Below are positions 33,568 through 43,015 of a DNA stretch of 64,000 nt, piece by piece. The notes beneath the pieces were generated by a model. That model was not told the origin of the DNA and ran no database searches. It worked only from the letters and a program-made list of their open reading frames with translations. The stretch is taken from the NCBI GenBank assembly GCA_964408435.1, contig CAYOZL010000005.1, positions 3,110 through 67,109 on the forward strand. Reading direction: 5' to 3'. The DNA is from CAYOZL01 sp964408435 (GTDB lineage: Bacteria; Bdellovibrionota_C; UBA2361; SZUA-149; CAYOZL01). Within the stretch, counting starts at the first letter, position 1, and every line of letters begins with the position of its first letter. The translations under genes were made by a program, and so were the position numbers.

Positions 33568-34500
33568 ATGCAATACACCAAAGTCAAGTTACTAAATTAC
33601 AAGCTAATCTTAGCAATAAGTTTGCTTTGTGTATTGGTTTTTTATGTAGGTGGAAATGAAATATGGAAGGTCTTTTTAAACGTTCAGTGGCAATACATTA
33701 TTTTGTTATTTTTAATGTCAGCAGTCTTAATTTATGCAAGCTGTTTAAAGTGGCAACTTTTTATTAAAAATGAAGGAAAAAAAGTATCAGTTCTTTACTT
33801 AATGAAATTGTATACAATTTCTTATTTTTTTAATTTCTTTACTCCCTCTAATGTTGGAGGGGATGCAATGAGAAGTTATAAATTGGGTAAGTTTTTAGAT
33901 AATCAAGCTCATGCCTTTGCTTCTACTATCTTAGAAAGACTAACTGGTATGCTTGCTATGTGTCTCTTAGCAATTTTCGCATTGTTTTTTACTGATACTG
34001 GTAATTATACCTTGTTAATTATTTTAATCTCTATTCCTGTTTTTATAGTTTCTTTATCTTGTTTTTTAGAAAAACCTAGAGAATTGGTATTTGGTATTGC
34101 CTATAAATTGTGTCCAAAAAAATTACTTTCTATCTTAAGTAAGCTTGATGAAGCAAGTAAGTATGCATCAGGTAATAAGAAACTTTTTTTTCTTTCAATA
34201 ATATACTCAGTAGCATTTCATTTTCTAGCTGTTATAAACACATATTTAGCTTGTTGTGCTCTTTCATGGCCTGAGGTTAGTATAGTGGACTTATTTTTAG
34301 TGCTACCTTTAATCTTAATAATAGGAGGCTTGCCTTTAACTCCTAACGGACTAGGGCTTCAAGAAGGAGCTTTTACGTTCTTTCTTAAAAGCATAGGAGC
34401 TACTAGTTCATTGGGCCTAGCAGTTGGTTTATTGTTAAGAGCAAAAGTAGTGTTGCTGGCAGGCTTGGGAGGGATTTTATATTTAAGTGAAAAATCTTAG
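33568..34500 (+). CDS. YbhN/LPG-synthase-TM family membrane protein (flippase-like domain)
   Basis: 310 residues with about eight hydrophobic segments (from LILAISLLCVLVFYVGG at the N terminus to AGLGGILYLS at the end). The family signature FFNFFTPSNVGGDAMRSYKLGK and the later PLTPNGLGLQEGAFTFFL are those of the UPF0104/AglD family, lysylphosphatidylglycerol synthase transmembrane-like proteins. Members are linked to lipid-linked glycan or lipid transport. It overlaps the next gene by 14 bases, so the two membrane proteins are cotranslated and probably work together. Confidence 0.85.
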   Translation: MQYTKVKLLNYKLILAISLLCVLVFYVGGNEIWKVFLNVQWQYIILLFLMSAVLIYASCLKWQLFIKNEGKKVSVLYLMKLYTISYFFNFFTPSNVGGDAMRSYKLGKFLDNQAHAFASTILERLTGMLAMCLLAIFALFFTDTGNYTLLIILISIPVFIVSLSCFLEKPRELVFGIAYKLCPKKLLSILSKLDEASKYASGNKKLFFLSIIYSVAFHFLAVINTYLACCALSWPEVSIVDLFLVLPLILIIGGLPLTPNGLGLQEGAFTFFLKSIGATSSLGLAVGLLLRAKVVLLAGLGGILYLSEKS

Positions 34501-36622
34501 CGTTAATATTATGAAGTTAAAAGAATTGAAGTTTAGTGATTTAAAACTAGATAATTTAAAATTAATTTTTTCAGTTTTTTTACTAACAGTAGTATTTTAC
34601 TCACTTGATCCTTTAAGTATTTTCTTGGCTTTATTTTGGTTTTCTTTTGCCTTTAAAGAAATTGCTTTGTTACCTTTTTCTGTCTTACTAGCTGTTTTTT
34701 GCAGTAATTATATAGATTATAGCTACACATTTATTCTAGATTCTAAGCTTTTATTACCAAGTTTAGCTTTAGCCTTCATATCTTTATATTTAGTTAAAAG
34801 AGTTAATTTTTCATTATTTAAATTTTTTATTTTAACTCAATTTTTACTTTGTTTAGTTTTTCTAAACCAAGCTAAATCATCAATGATTATTAGTGATGAT
34901 CATACGAGTTTTTTTTATAGGTTAATTTTACTAAAAGAACATTTTCCTTTTATTCCTTTTTATAATGTCGAATGGAATGCAGGCTATTCAGCTAGAGAGT
35001 TCTTCCCATCTGGAGTGCTGAATGTTTTCTTTGCTAGTTCTCCCTTTGTTTATCTGTTTGATATTGCTAATTATGAAAATACTTACATTTATAATTATAT
35101 ATTACTTTGGTCTTATGTATTTGTTCTTCCATGGAGCATGTATGCAGGTTCTAGGGTTTTTGGATTAAGTAAAACCCAGGCTTTACTTGCAGCAGTTTTA
35201 TCAATTGGTCCTTCAATGGGCTATTACCAATGGTTATTGAAGTATGGAACGCTTGGGTTTAGTTTTTCTTGTGGGATGTTATTCCTTAGTTTTGCTCTTA
35301 GTTATAAGCTTGCATTTGAAAAAAGCTCTTGGCTAACTGTTCTTTTTTTACTGATAAGTTCCTTTTTAACCTTTACCTGGTCTTTATCTGTCTTAGCATT
35401 TCTTCCATTAGTTTTTCTTGCACTGTTTAATTTTAAAAAAACACTTCTAAATAAAAAAGTCTTATGTTTTTTAGTGCTTTTTTTAATTATTAATTTACCT
35501 TGGATGCTTACGTTTATTAGGGAATCTAAAGTTCTAAGTTTTGTAGGTAAGAATTCTCTACCTGCTGCAGAAGCGGTTGAACATCATTTTTCATTCCTTC
35601 AGGCTTTTAAAGATTTTCGCTTAAATTTATTTAAAATTAATCCTCTTTTACCTATCTTTTTTCTTGCAGGTGTTTTCTCCATTACTAAAAAAACAAAAAA
35701 GTATTCTATTTTAGCTAGTATAAGTTTTTTACTTTTCTTATGTTTTTTAGGCGAACAAGTTAAGCCTCAACTAGAATTAAAAAGAATGGTGATTCCAGCT
35801 TCTTTTTTAATGTGTCCTCTTGCGGCTTTGGGGATAACTAAATGGCTAAACTCTAAGAATCTAATGCTTAAAAATGTAAGCTATTTAACCTTATTTTTTG
35901 CTTGTATTTTTACACTAAGCACTTATTTAAAAACATTTTCTAATCAGAGTTATGAGAAGTTCATATTTGCAGATCATTACGTTGATACTTTAGTAGAGTC
36001 AATTAAAGAACACGGGGATGAGGATAGAGTTTTTTTTCTAGGTTTTGTTTTGCATGAAATGGGAGCAACTCATTATAAGCTTCAAGATGGGGGACATCTA
36101 GCTTATTTGCCAGCATTTACTGGAAAAAAGTTTTATGCTTCTCATTTTTATCACAAGTATTGGTGGAGCGTTGATCCTATTCCTTATGAGTATCGTTCAA
36201 GGGGTAAGGAAGGAACAGAAGAGTTTTTAGATTTATTAAATACCTCTCTCATTGTTACGCATGACCTTAAGTGGATACATTACTGCGCATTGCTAAATAA
36301 AAAGTATAAAAAGGTATTTGATGCTGGAAGATTTAAAGGATTTAAGAGGCAAGCTACAGGATATTTTTATAAAGGAAGCGGTCAGATAAAGGAATCTAAA
36401 GAAGGTTTCTTAGTTAAACCTAAAGAAGAAGAGACGATTTTAAGATTTAGGTATTTACCAAATTTAAAAACAAATTCACATAAAGCAAGTATTAGTCCTT
36501 TTCATGTATTTGATGAAGAAATAGGTGTTGGAAAAAGAAAGAAATTTGAATTTATTAATTTGAAAGTCTCAAAAGATCTTATTGATAAAGATGAGTGGAT
36601 TAAGATTGGTTACTTTGATTAA
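34487..36622 (+). CDS. Large polytopic membrane protein, putative GT-C-type glycosyltransferase
   Basis: 711 residues from GTG (or ATG 34511). The first ~470 residues carry about 11 hydrophobic segments; residues after 480 form a soluble domain. After the first helices comes an acidic loop (MIISDDHTSFFYRL) followed by FYNVEWNAGYSAREFFPSG, where GT-C-fold transferases place the catalytic Asp in their first large loop. This layout is known for PMT-like and DUF2298-like enzymes using polyprenyl-linked sugars. Specific family not recognised. It overlaps the YbhN-like gene, which suggests a lipid-linked sugar pathway. Convergent with the VanZ-like gene, 12 bases apart. Confidence 0.6.
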   Translation: MKNLSVNIMKLKELKFSDLKLDNLKLIFSVFLLTVVFYSLDPLSIFLALFWFSFAFKEIALLPFSVLLAVFCSNYIDYSYTFILDSKLLLPSLALAFISLYLVKRVNFSLFKFFILTQFLLCLVFLNQAKSSMIISDDHTSFFYRLILLKEHFPFIPFYNVEWNAGYSAREFFPSGVLNVFFASSPFVYLFDIANYENTYIYNYILLWSYVFVLPWSMYAGSRVFGLSKTQALLAAVLSIGPSMGYYQWLLKYGTLGFSFSCGMLFLSFALSYKLAFEKSSWLTVLFLLISSFLTFTWSLSVLAFLPLVFLALFNFKKTLLNKKVLCFLVLFLIINLPWMLTFIRESKVLSFVGKNSLPAAEAVEHHFSFLQAFKDFRLNLFKINPLLPIFFLAGVFSITKKTKKYSILASISFLLFLCFLGEQVKPQLELKRMVIPASFLMCPLAALGITKWLNSKNLMLKNVSYLTLFFACIFTLSTYLKTFSNQSYEKFIFADHYVDTLVESIKEHGDEDRVFFLGFVLHEMGATHYKLQDGGHLAYLPAFTGKKFYASHFYHKYWWSVDPIPYEYRSRGKEGTEEFLDLLNTSLIVTHDLKWIHYCALLNKKYKKVFDAGRFKGFKRQATGYFYKGSGQIKESKEGFLVKPKEEETILRFRYLPNLKTNSHKASISPFHVFDEEIGVGKRKKFEFINLKVSKDLIDKDEWIKIGYFD

Positions 36623-36634
36623 TTATTTTTTTGC

Positions 36635-37573
36635 TCAATTCCTTAGTTCGATATTATCTAGTGCAACCCAAGTATAGTCATCTACGGTATCTCCGTTATA
36701 ATCGATATCGAAAAAGTATAGAAATCTAATTTTTTTCAAATTAAAATCTTTTGTAGTATTTCTAATTTTTTCAATGCTTAGTTCTATATTATTCCAACCA
36801 TAATCTAGTTTAAACTCTTTATTGAATCTATCATCGTAGTTAGTGCAATCTCCATCATCATCAATTCTTAAATTTATTTTTGATCTAATTGGACTATAAA
36901 TTGCTAAATTTAAATAGTTAAATTTGCTCCAGTCTTTATCTCCTGCAAAGTACTTAGCCCAGTAATCATCATATTGATTTGGAAATATTTTTAAAAAGTA
37001 AGTTTTATCCGCATAAACTCTTTTAATGCCTCCTTTCCAAAGTGGCATTTGTTCTTTTTTCTCAAAGTTAGCAAGTAAAGGAAAATTATTTTTTCTCCAA
37101 TCTATTGCCTTAATTGCTATTGAAGCAGGCTTAAAAGCTACTGCTTGAATTAAAATAAATGAAAGTAGGCCAATCATTTTTAAAAGAGGATTTTTAGTTA
37201 ATACTAAGCTTGCAGTTACTACCCCTAGATAACCAAGTGTTAAATCTTTCAAACCAGCTGCTCTACCAAATATTGGCTGTATGCCTTCTAGTACTGTTGC
37301 AATCAAGAGTGACGCTATAACTACGAGGGCTAATTTGTGGTGGTTTTTGTTGTGATTTTTTAGTGGCCGATAGATTCTATAGATAAATAAAGTGCAGATA
37401 AAAAATAGGATTGGGTGGCCAGCATCAAAAAAATACTTCCAAAAAAAATGGTCTCCACCTTTAGGAAAGGGAAATAGAATAGCGAAAATGAAAACAAAGA
37501 TTAGAGTTTTTTCAATTTTGCCTAATACTATTTGATTACTTAATTCTTTTAAGTGTCGGCTTAGGCTTGTCAT
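36635..37573 (-). CDS. VanZ-like membrane protein with C-terminal beta-rich domain
   Basis: 312 residues. Residues about 20-160 have four to five membrane helices with a VanZ-like conserved segment (ATVLEGIQPIFGRAAGLKD: Glu-Gly-x-Gln ... Gly-Arg ... Asp). The C-terminal ~150 residues are soluble and resemble a carbohydrate-binding beta-sandwich (YFLKIFPNQYDDYWAKYF, WSKFNYLNLAIYSP, DGDCTNYDDRFNKE, ending in YTWVALDNIEL). VanZ confers low teicoplanin resistance in VanA clusters, but most relatives are of unknown function. It starts inside sspB (38-base overlap). Confidence 0.72.
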   Translation of the reverse strand: MTSLSRHLKELSNQIVLGKIEKTLIFVFIFAILFPFPKGGDHFFWKYFFDAGHPILFFICTLFIYRIYRPLKNHNKNHHKLALVVIASLLIATVLEGIQPIFGRAAGLKDLTLGYLGVVTASLVLTKNPLLKMIGLLSFILIQAVAFKPASIAIKAIDWRKNNFPLLANFEKKEQMPLWKGGIKRVYADKTYFLKIFPNQYDDYWAKYFAGDKDWSKFNYLNLAIYSPIRSKINLRIDDDGDCTNYDDRFNKEFKLDYGWNNIELSIEKIRNTTKDFNLKKIRFLYFFDIDYNGDTVDDYTWVALDNIELRN

Positions 37574-37949
37574 CTTTCTTTTTTTTCAAAAATTTATTTT
37601 TTATATCTTGAATCTTTTGTTTAGCCATTTCAAGGATTAATTCCTTAGGAAGGTCTTTTTGCCATATCTTTTGCTCTTTGTTTTCATCAGTCATGCCCCA
37701 AATTGAGATCCAAGGAATTTCACATCTAAAGTATTCACCGCTGAATTTAAGGTAGACAATTATAGAATCATCATCGTAAGTCATCTCGCCTTCAAATAAG
37801 CTACTAACTTTAAGAGTTACTGCATGATTTTTACTGAGATTATTTGGAACGCTTACACCCTCCTTATTGGTGTCAAGATGTAACATCACATGATCTCCAG
37901 TAATTATGCTTTCAAAATGTTTCTTTTTAGCGACACTTAGTAAATTCAT
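37536..37949 (-). CDS. sspB: SspB-like ClpXP specificity adaptor
   Basis: 137 residues. The SspB core is visible: VMLHLDTNKEGVSVPNNL (21-38; SspB: HL..D....VVVP..L), a beta stretch AVTLKVSSLFEGEM, and FRCEIPWISIWGM (74-86; SspB: PF.C.VPWSAVFA). The C-terminal PKPTLKRIK (residues 129-137) resembles the ClpX-binding XB motif (E. coli RPALRVVK). SspB tethers ssrA-tagged proteins to ClpXP for degradation. The spacer between core and tail is Lys-rich and short. It is 38 bases over the VanZ-like gene. The name is from motif memory, and confidence is good but not final. Confidence 0.78.
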   Translation of the reverse strand: MNLLSVAKKKHFESIITGDHVMLHLDTNKEGVSVPNNLSKNHAVTLKVSSLFEGEMTYDDDSIIVYLKFSGEYFRCEIPWISIWGMTDENKEQKIWQKDLPKELILEMAKQKIQDIKNKFLKKKKDDKPKPTLKRIK

Positions 37950-38008
37950 ATAGTATTAGCAAATTTATCAGTGGCTAAAGTAACCCAAATCGATTAAAAA
38001 ATATAGTG

Positions 38009-40294
38009 ATGGCAATTATAGATGTAGACATAACCGAAGAAACCAAAACAAGATATTTAACTTATGCACTTAGCGTAGTTAGCGCTAGAGCTCTTCCAGA
38101 TGTAAGAGATGGCTTAAAGCCAGTTCAAAGAAGAATACTTTATGCGATGTTGAATAATCTTCATCTAGCACCTGATAAAAATCATAGAAAATCAGCTGCT
38201 GTTGTTGGTGAAGTATTAGCAAGGTATCACCCACATGGTGACTCGGCTTGTTATGATGCCATGGTTAGAATGGCACAAGACTTCAGTCTGCGTTATCCAC
38301 TTGTTGATGGTCAGGGTAACTTTGGTTCAATGGACGGGGATTCAGCTGCTGCATATAGATATACAGAAGCAAAACTTAAAAAATTTGCATTAGAAGTCAT
38401 TGGAGATATTGGTCAAGAGACTGTTAGTCTTAGAGATAATTTCGATCAAACTGTGCAGGAACCAATTGTTCTACCTTCAAGGGTTCCTAATTTGTTAGTA
38501 AATGGAAGCACTGGAATTGCAGTTGGAATGGCAACAGCTATTCCGCCTCATAATTTAACTGAGGTTATTAAAGCACTTTTGAAGATGTTAGAAGATGATA
38601 ACATCACTAATTCAAAAATTTTGAGCTATATTAAGGGCCCTGATTTTCCTACAGGCTGTCTAATCATGAATTCCAAAAAGGAATTACAAGAAATTTATAA
38701 GACTGGTCGTGGAGCAATTAGAATGAGAGCAGGGCATTCTATTGAGAAAGATAAGTCAAAAAAATTAATCGTAATAAACTCTATTCCTTACAGTATTGAT
38801 AAATCAGTATTGGTTGAAAAAATTGCAGATTTTATTTTAGCTAAAAAGCTACCTCAAATTATAGATATTAGAGATGAATCTACAACTGATGTAAGAGTTG
38901 TAATGGAGTTAGCAAAAGGAGCAGATGAGAAAAATGCATTAGCTTTTCTGTATAAGAACACAACTTTACAGCAAAATTTTAATGTTAATCTAACTGCTTT
39001 AGTTCCAACATCAAATGAGTTTGTTGGCAAGCCTCAAAAACTATCTCTTTTAGAAATACTTAAGCAATTTATTAATTTTAGAATTAGAGTTACTAAGTCA
39101 AAGTTAGAGTATGAGAAATCAAAGCTAGAACAAAGAGTTCACTTATTAGAAGGTTTAGAAAAAATCCTAGATGTTCTTGATGAGGTTATAAAATTAGTTC
39201 GTAAAAGTGATGGTAGGGCGGATGCATCTGCTAAGCTACAAAAAAAGTTTAAGCTTTCTGAATTACAGGCTAATTTTATAGTTGATCTAAGAATCTACCA
39301 ATTATCAAAAACGTCAGTTTCTGAAGTTACTGGCGAATTGAAAGAAAAAAGAAAAAGAATCTCTGAAATAGATAAAATTCTTAAAAGTAAAAAGAAAATC
39401 AAAGCTGAGATTTCTAAAGATTTACTTAGAATTCAAGAAGAATTTGGAGATAAGAGGCGTTGTAAGATTATCTCTGAATATGAAGAACCAGTTTATGATA
39501 AAGAAAGCTTTGTTCAACACGAGGATGTTTTTGTAATTGTAACACAAGATGGTTGGCTAAAAAGAATTCGCTCTAGTAACGACCCAAGCACTACGAGAAT
39601 AAGAGAAGGAGACCAAGTTACCTTTGCTCTTCAAGCTTCTACTAAAGACACTTTAATTTTATTTTCTTCAAAGGGCACAAGTTTTGGTTGTTCTGTTAAT
39701 GATTTAACTACTACTTCAGGGTATGGGGAGCCCGTGCAGAAATTGTTTAAATTTTCTGATGGAGAAAAAATTTCTTATGCAATGATTCTACCGAAGGTAG
39801 CTCAAGGCAAGAAGGCTAGTAAGGAGAAACTAGTCTTTGCAACTGAGAATGGTTATGGTTTTAAGTTTCCTCTTGCTCAGCTAGGTCAGACTAATAAAGC
39901 TGGTAAGAAAGTAGCTAAGCCTAAGCCAGGAGATACGCTCTCTAAGGTTTTTGTTGAAGATCGTAGATTTATACTCTGTGTCTCTGAGCAGTCATACGCA
40001 GTTCTTTTTTCTAGAGATGATATTCCGGAGTTAACTGGACCAGGTAGAGGAGTGATTATGTCTAAGCTACCAGGTGGAGATAAAATTTTATCTGTTATTT
40101 GTTTAGATAAGGGTGATAGTATTGAGATAGAACCTGTAAAAGGGAAAGTTAAAAAACTTTCTTTTTCTAAGATTACTTCTACGGGGAGGGCTAAGAGAGG
40201 ATTGAAGCTTATAAAAAGAGGGCAGATTAAGTCTGTTAGGAGAGTTGAGAAGGGAGAGAAGAAAAAAGAAGAGAATTTGAGTTTGTTTGATTAA
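38009..40294 (+). CDS. parC: DNA topoisomerase IV subunit A
   Basis: 761 residues from ATG 38009 (an adjacent GTG at 38006 is possible). Motifs: [49 protein letters not shown], and the catalytic tyrosine in [13 protein letters not shown]-terminal domain contains degenerate GyrA-like blades without the GyrA box. Paired with parE 184 bases downstream; the two form topoisomerase IV, which decatenates chromosomes. Assignment as ParC rather than GyrA rests on length and the parE partner; GyrA-type cannot be fully excluded. The last ~110 bases use many G-ending codons, unlike the rest. Confidence 0.88.
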   Translation: MAIIDVDITEETKTRYLTYALSVVSARALPDVRDGLKPVQRRILYAMLNNLHLAPDKNHRKSAAVVGEVLARYHPHGDSACYDAMVRMAQDFSLRYPLVDGQGNFGSMDGDSAAAYRYTEAKLKKFALEVIGDIGQETVSLRDNFDQTVQEPIVLPSRVPNLLVNGSTGIAVGMATAIPPHNLTEVIKALLKMLEDDNITNSKILSYIKGPDFPTGCLIMNSKKELQEIYKTGRGAIRMRAGHSIEKDKSKKLIVINSIPYSIDKSVLVEKIADFILAKKLPQIIDIRDESTTDVRVVMELAKGADEKNALAFLYKNTTLQQNFNVNLTALVPTSNEFVGKPQKLSLLEILKQFINFRIRVTKSKLEYEKSKLEQRVHLLEGLEKILDVLDEVIKLVRKSDGRADASAKLQKKFKLSELQANFIVDLRIYQLSKTSVSEVTGELKEKRKRISEIDKILKSKKKIKAEISKDLLRIQEEFGDKRRCKIISEYEEPVYDKESFVQHEDVFVIVTQDGWLKRIRSSNDPSTTRIREGDQVTFALQASTKDTLILFSSKGTSFGCSVNDLTTTSGYGEPVQKLFKFSDGEKISYAMILPKVAQGKKASKEKLVFATENGYGFKFPLAQLGQTNKAGKKVAKPKPGDTLSKVFVEDRRFILCVSEQSYAVLFSRDDIPELTGPGRGVIMSKLPGGDKILSVICLDKGDSIEIEPVKGKVKKLSFSKITSTGRAKRGLKLIKRGQIKSVRRVEKGEKKKEENLSLFD

Positions 40295-40306
40295 GTTATA
40301 TAGGCG

Positions 40307-40443
40307 TAGTTTAGGTATGAAATTTGGCTCATTCTCGCGCCAGTGACAAGCACTGTCAGGCTCCGAGGTTAAATTAAAATTTTCTATATATTTTTTTGAA
40401 AAATTTTAATTTAAAATCCGCCAAACTTCACATACCTAAACTA
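40307..40443. repeat. MITE-like nested inverted repeat between parC and parE
   Basis: Outer arms: TAGTTTAGGTATG plus AAATTTGGC (40307-40328) versus GCCAAACTTCACATACC TAAACTA (40420-40443). The 13 outermost positions are perfectly complementary and about 8 of the next 9 match with a 2-base gap. Inner arms: TTAAATTAAAATTTT (40369-40383) and AAAATTTTAATTTAA (40400-40414) are perfectly complementary with a 16-base loop. Between them is a small hairpin CAGTG-ACAAG-CACTG. No transposase and no clear target-site duplication are visible. Confidence 0.7.
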
Positions 40444-40478
40444 CTCGAATTTAAATTTATTGAAGATTATTATTTTTT

Positions 40479-42410
40479 ATGGCGAAGAACAAAAAGAGAT
40501 ATAGTGCAGAGGATATTGAGGTACTTGAGGGGCTTGAGCCGGTTCGGAAGAGGCCTGGGATGTATATTGCGGGGACGGATACTCCTGCTGGGTTGCATCA
40601 ATTAGTTTACGAGATTTTAGATAATAGTGTTGATGAGGCGATGAATGGGCATGCTTCTGAGATTAAGGTTGTGCTTCATAAGGATGGGCAGAGTGCTACT
40701 ATTTCAGATAACGGGAGGGGGATTCCTGTTGATAAGCATCCTAAGTTTAAAAAGCCAGCACTAGAATTAATTTTAACTACTTTGCATGCTGGTGGTAAGT
40801 TCTCTGATAAGAACTACAAAACTGCAGGTGGGCTGCATGGGGTGGGTAGTTCTGTTGTTAATGCTCTTAGCTCTGAAATGATAGCTAGAGTTACTCGAGA
40901 TGGGAAAAGATATGAACAGAAATTCTCTAGAGGAGTAGCAAAATCTAAATTAAAAACTATTGCAAAGTCTGCAAGAGGTAGTGGGACTGAAATATTTTTT
41001 AGGCCTGATGATGAGATATTTTCTAAGTTAGATTTTAACCCTAAAAAAATTAGAGAAACAATTCAGATCAAAGCTTATTTAAATCCTGGGCTAAAGCTTT
41101 CTTTTAAAGATGAAACTTCAGGTGGTAAGGCAGAAGAGTTCTTTTATCAAGATGGAATAGTTTCTTATTTAAAACAAATTTTAGAAGAGAAAAAAGCAAA
41201 GATTATCGGTGGGGAGGCCTTTGCAATCGAAAAGTCTGATAAAATAGATGTTTCAGTTGCCCTTGCTTGGACTGAATCTACTAGTGATAATTTCTTTTCT
41301 TACGTAAACGGGATTTATACTGTTGATGGCGGTTCTCATGAGAACGGCGCAAAAGCTGGAATAGTTAAAGCAGTTAGGAATTATATAAATGTTCATGGAA
41401 TAAACCTTAAAGGAACTAAACTTACTGCGGATGATATTAGGGAAGGTATTACTTGTTTAGTTTCTGTGCGTTTACCGGGGGATAAATATCAACCACAGTT
41501 TCAAGGGCAAACAAAAAGTAAATTAAATAATCCAGAAATTGCCCCCTTAGTTGAATCTGCTCTTAAGCAATTGGAACAAGAGTTAAATCAAAAACCTAGT
41601 GTTTCAGAAAAAATTATTAATAGAGTTATTCTTTCTGCAAAAGCTAGAGAAGCCTCTCGTGCTGCAGCTCAAAGCGTTAAAAGAAAAATAGGTATAAGTC
41701 ACAGATTAACACTGCCTGGAAAGTTAGCAGATTGCCAAAGTAGGAAGTCTCAAGATACTGAACTTTTAATAGTAGAGGGGGATAGTGCTGGTGGAAGTAC
41801 TAAGCAGGGAAGAGATCGTAAGATTCAAGCAGTGCTACCGCTAAGAGGTAAAGTAGTTAACTCAATTTCTAACTCGGCGAGTAAAGTTTTAGGCAATAAA
41901 GAATTAACAAATATAATCTCTGCTCTTGGAACTGGAGTAGGCGAGGATTACAATCCTGCAAAGCTTAGATATGGAAAGGTTATAATTTTAACTGATGCGG
42001 ATGCGGATGGAATGCATATTGCAACTTTACTATTAGCTTTTTTCTTTACTCATTTAAGAGGGCTAATTGAGCAAGGAGCTCTTTATTTAGGAAAGCCACC
42101 TTTATATGGAGTATTTCCTAAGGGTAAAAAAGAAAAGATCTGGATTTATAGTGATGAAGAATTAGCAGCAGTTATAAAAAAGAAAAAACTTAAGAATCCA
42201 AGAATAGTTAGGTATAAGGGTTTAGGAGAGATGAATCCTGATACTTTAAATGAGACTACATTAGATCCTAAAAAGAGAAGTCTTTTGCGTGTTGCTATAG
42301 ATGATGAAGAGTCTGTTACTGAATCTTTTCAAGCTTTAATGGGAACAGATGCTTCTACTCGTTATAAAATGATATGTGATAGTGCGGATAGTTTAGAGTT
42401 AGACTTGTAG
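40479..42410 (+). CDS. parE: DNA topoisomerase IV subunit B
   Basis: 643 residues (E. coli ParE 630). GHKL ATPase motifs: GLEPVRKRPGMYIAG, YEILDNSVDEAMNGH (catalytic Glu and Asn), DNGRGIPV, GLHGVGSSVVNAL and QTKSKLNNPE; the TOPRIM domain has LLIVEGDSAGGS and TDADADGMHI; C-terminal IVRYKGLGEMNPDTL. It forms topoisomerase IV with parC upstream. The first ~260 bases use GGG/GAG/AGG codons heavily, then codon use shifts to GGA/GGT/AGA as in the rest of the window. Confidence 0.93.
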   Translation: MAKNKKRYSAEDIEVLEGLEPVRKRPGMYIAGTDTPAGLHQLVYEILDNSVDEAMNGHASEIKVVLHKDGQSATISDNGRGIPVDKHPKFKKPALELILTTLHAGGKFSDKNYKTAGGLHGVGSSVVNALSSEMIARVTRDGKRYEQKFSRGVAKSKLKTIAKSARGSGTEIFFRPDDEIFSKLDFNPKKIRETIQIKAYLNPGLKLSFKDETSGGKAEEFFYQDGIVSYLKQILEEKKAKIIGGEAFAIEKSDKIDVSVALAWTESTSDNFFSYVNGIYTVDGGSHENGAKAGIVKAVRNYINVHGINLKGTKLTADDIREGITCLVSVRLPGDKYQPQFQGQTKSKLNNPEIAPLVESALKQLEQELNQKPSVSEKIINRVILSAKAREASRAAAQSVKRKIGISHRLTLPGKLADCQSRKSQDTELLIVEGDSAGGSTKQGRDRKIQAVLPLRGKVVNSISNSASKVLGNKELTNIISALGTGVGEDYNPAKLRYGKVIILTDADADGMHIATLLLAFFFTHLRGLIEQGALYLGKPPLYGVFPKGKKEKIWIYSDEELAAVIKKKKLKNPRIVRYKGLGEMNPDTLNETTLDPKKRSLLRVAIDDEESVTESFQALMGTDASTRYKMICDSADSLELDL

Positions 42411-42438
42411 AGTCTTTTCTAGTTCTTCATAAAAAGAT

Positions 42439-42885
42439 TTATGTTCTAAACAATTCCCTAGCTCTTTTTTGAATTTCTTCATTAGAGACTTCTTCTAGAA
42501 CTTGACGAAATGACCAACGGTAACCAAAAGGATCTTTTACTGCACCAACCCGAACTCCAAAAAAATAATCAGCTGGCTCAAGCACTTTCTCAGCTCCTGC
42601 ACTAATAGCTTTTTGAAAAGATTGATCGCAATTTTCTGTTAGAAGAACAAATAGGCATGGGGCAACTTTGCCTTCGTCGATAGCTTTAGCGCTCCAGTCT
42701 TCAGATTGGTCGGAAATAAAGACTCTAGTGTCTTTAATCATAAACTCAGCATGAGCAATGCCTCCATCTGGAAGTGGAATTCTGTAAAGCTCTTTGGCGT
42801 CAAAAGCTTTTTCATAAAAACTAATCGCATCAGCGGTATTTTTTACAGTAAGGGATATGGAGATAGTTTTTTCAATTGAGCTCAT
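42439..42885 (-). CDS. VOC-superfamily protein, PhnB-like
   Basis: 148 residues with the two-module glyoxalase/PhnB pattern: ISLTVKNTADAISFYEKAFDAKELYR in the first and VLEPADYFFGVRVGAVKDPFGYRWSF in the second. VOC proteins use paired beta-alpha-beta-beta-beta modules to hold a metal; candidate ligands are His46 region and Glu near the second module. Function varies widely, so none is assigned. It is convergent with parE, 28 bases apart, and precedes the AlgJ-like gene by 130 bases in the genome. Confidence 0.82.
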   Translation of the reverse strand: MSSIEKTISISLTVKNTADAISFYEKAFDAKELYRIPLPDGGIAHAEFMIKDTRVFISDQSEDWSAKAIDEGKVAPCLFVLLTENCDQSFQKAISAGAEKVLEPADYFFGVRVGAVKDPFGYRWSFRQVLEEVSNEEIQKRARELFRT

Positions 42886-43015
42886 AAGTTTCCTAGGTAT
42901 TTTTTAGTAATTTGCTATACGAAGGCGTTTAAATCAAGTGAGGTGACTGTTAATCTTTTATCTTTATGTAATTGTGATTATTTATATGTAATAATGGAAG
43001 GGCTAACTAAATAAG

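Noticed and set aside
40396..40605. Small ORF before parE
   Set aside because: Overlaps the inverted repeat and the true parE start; wrong frame.
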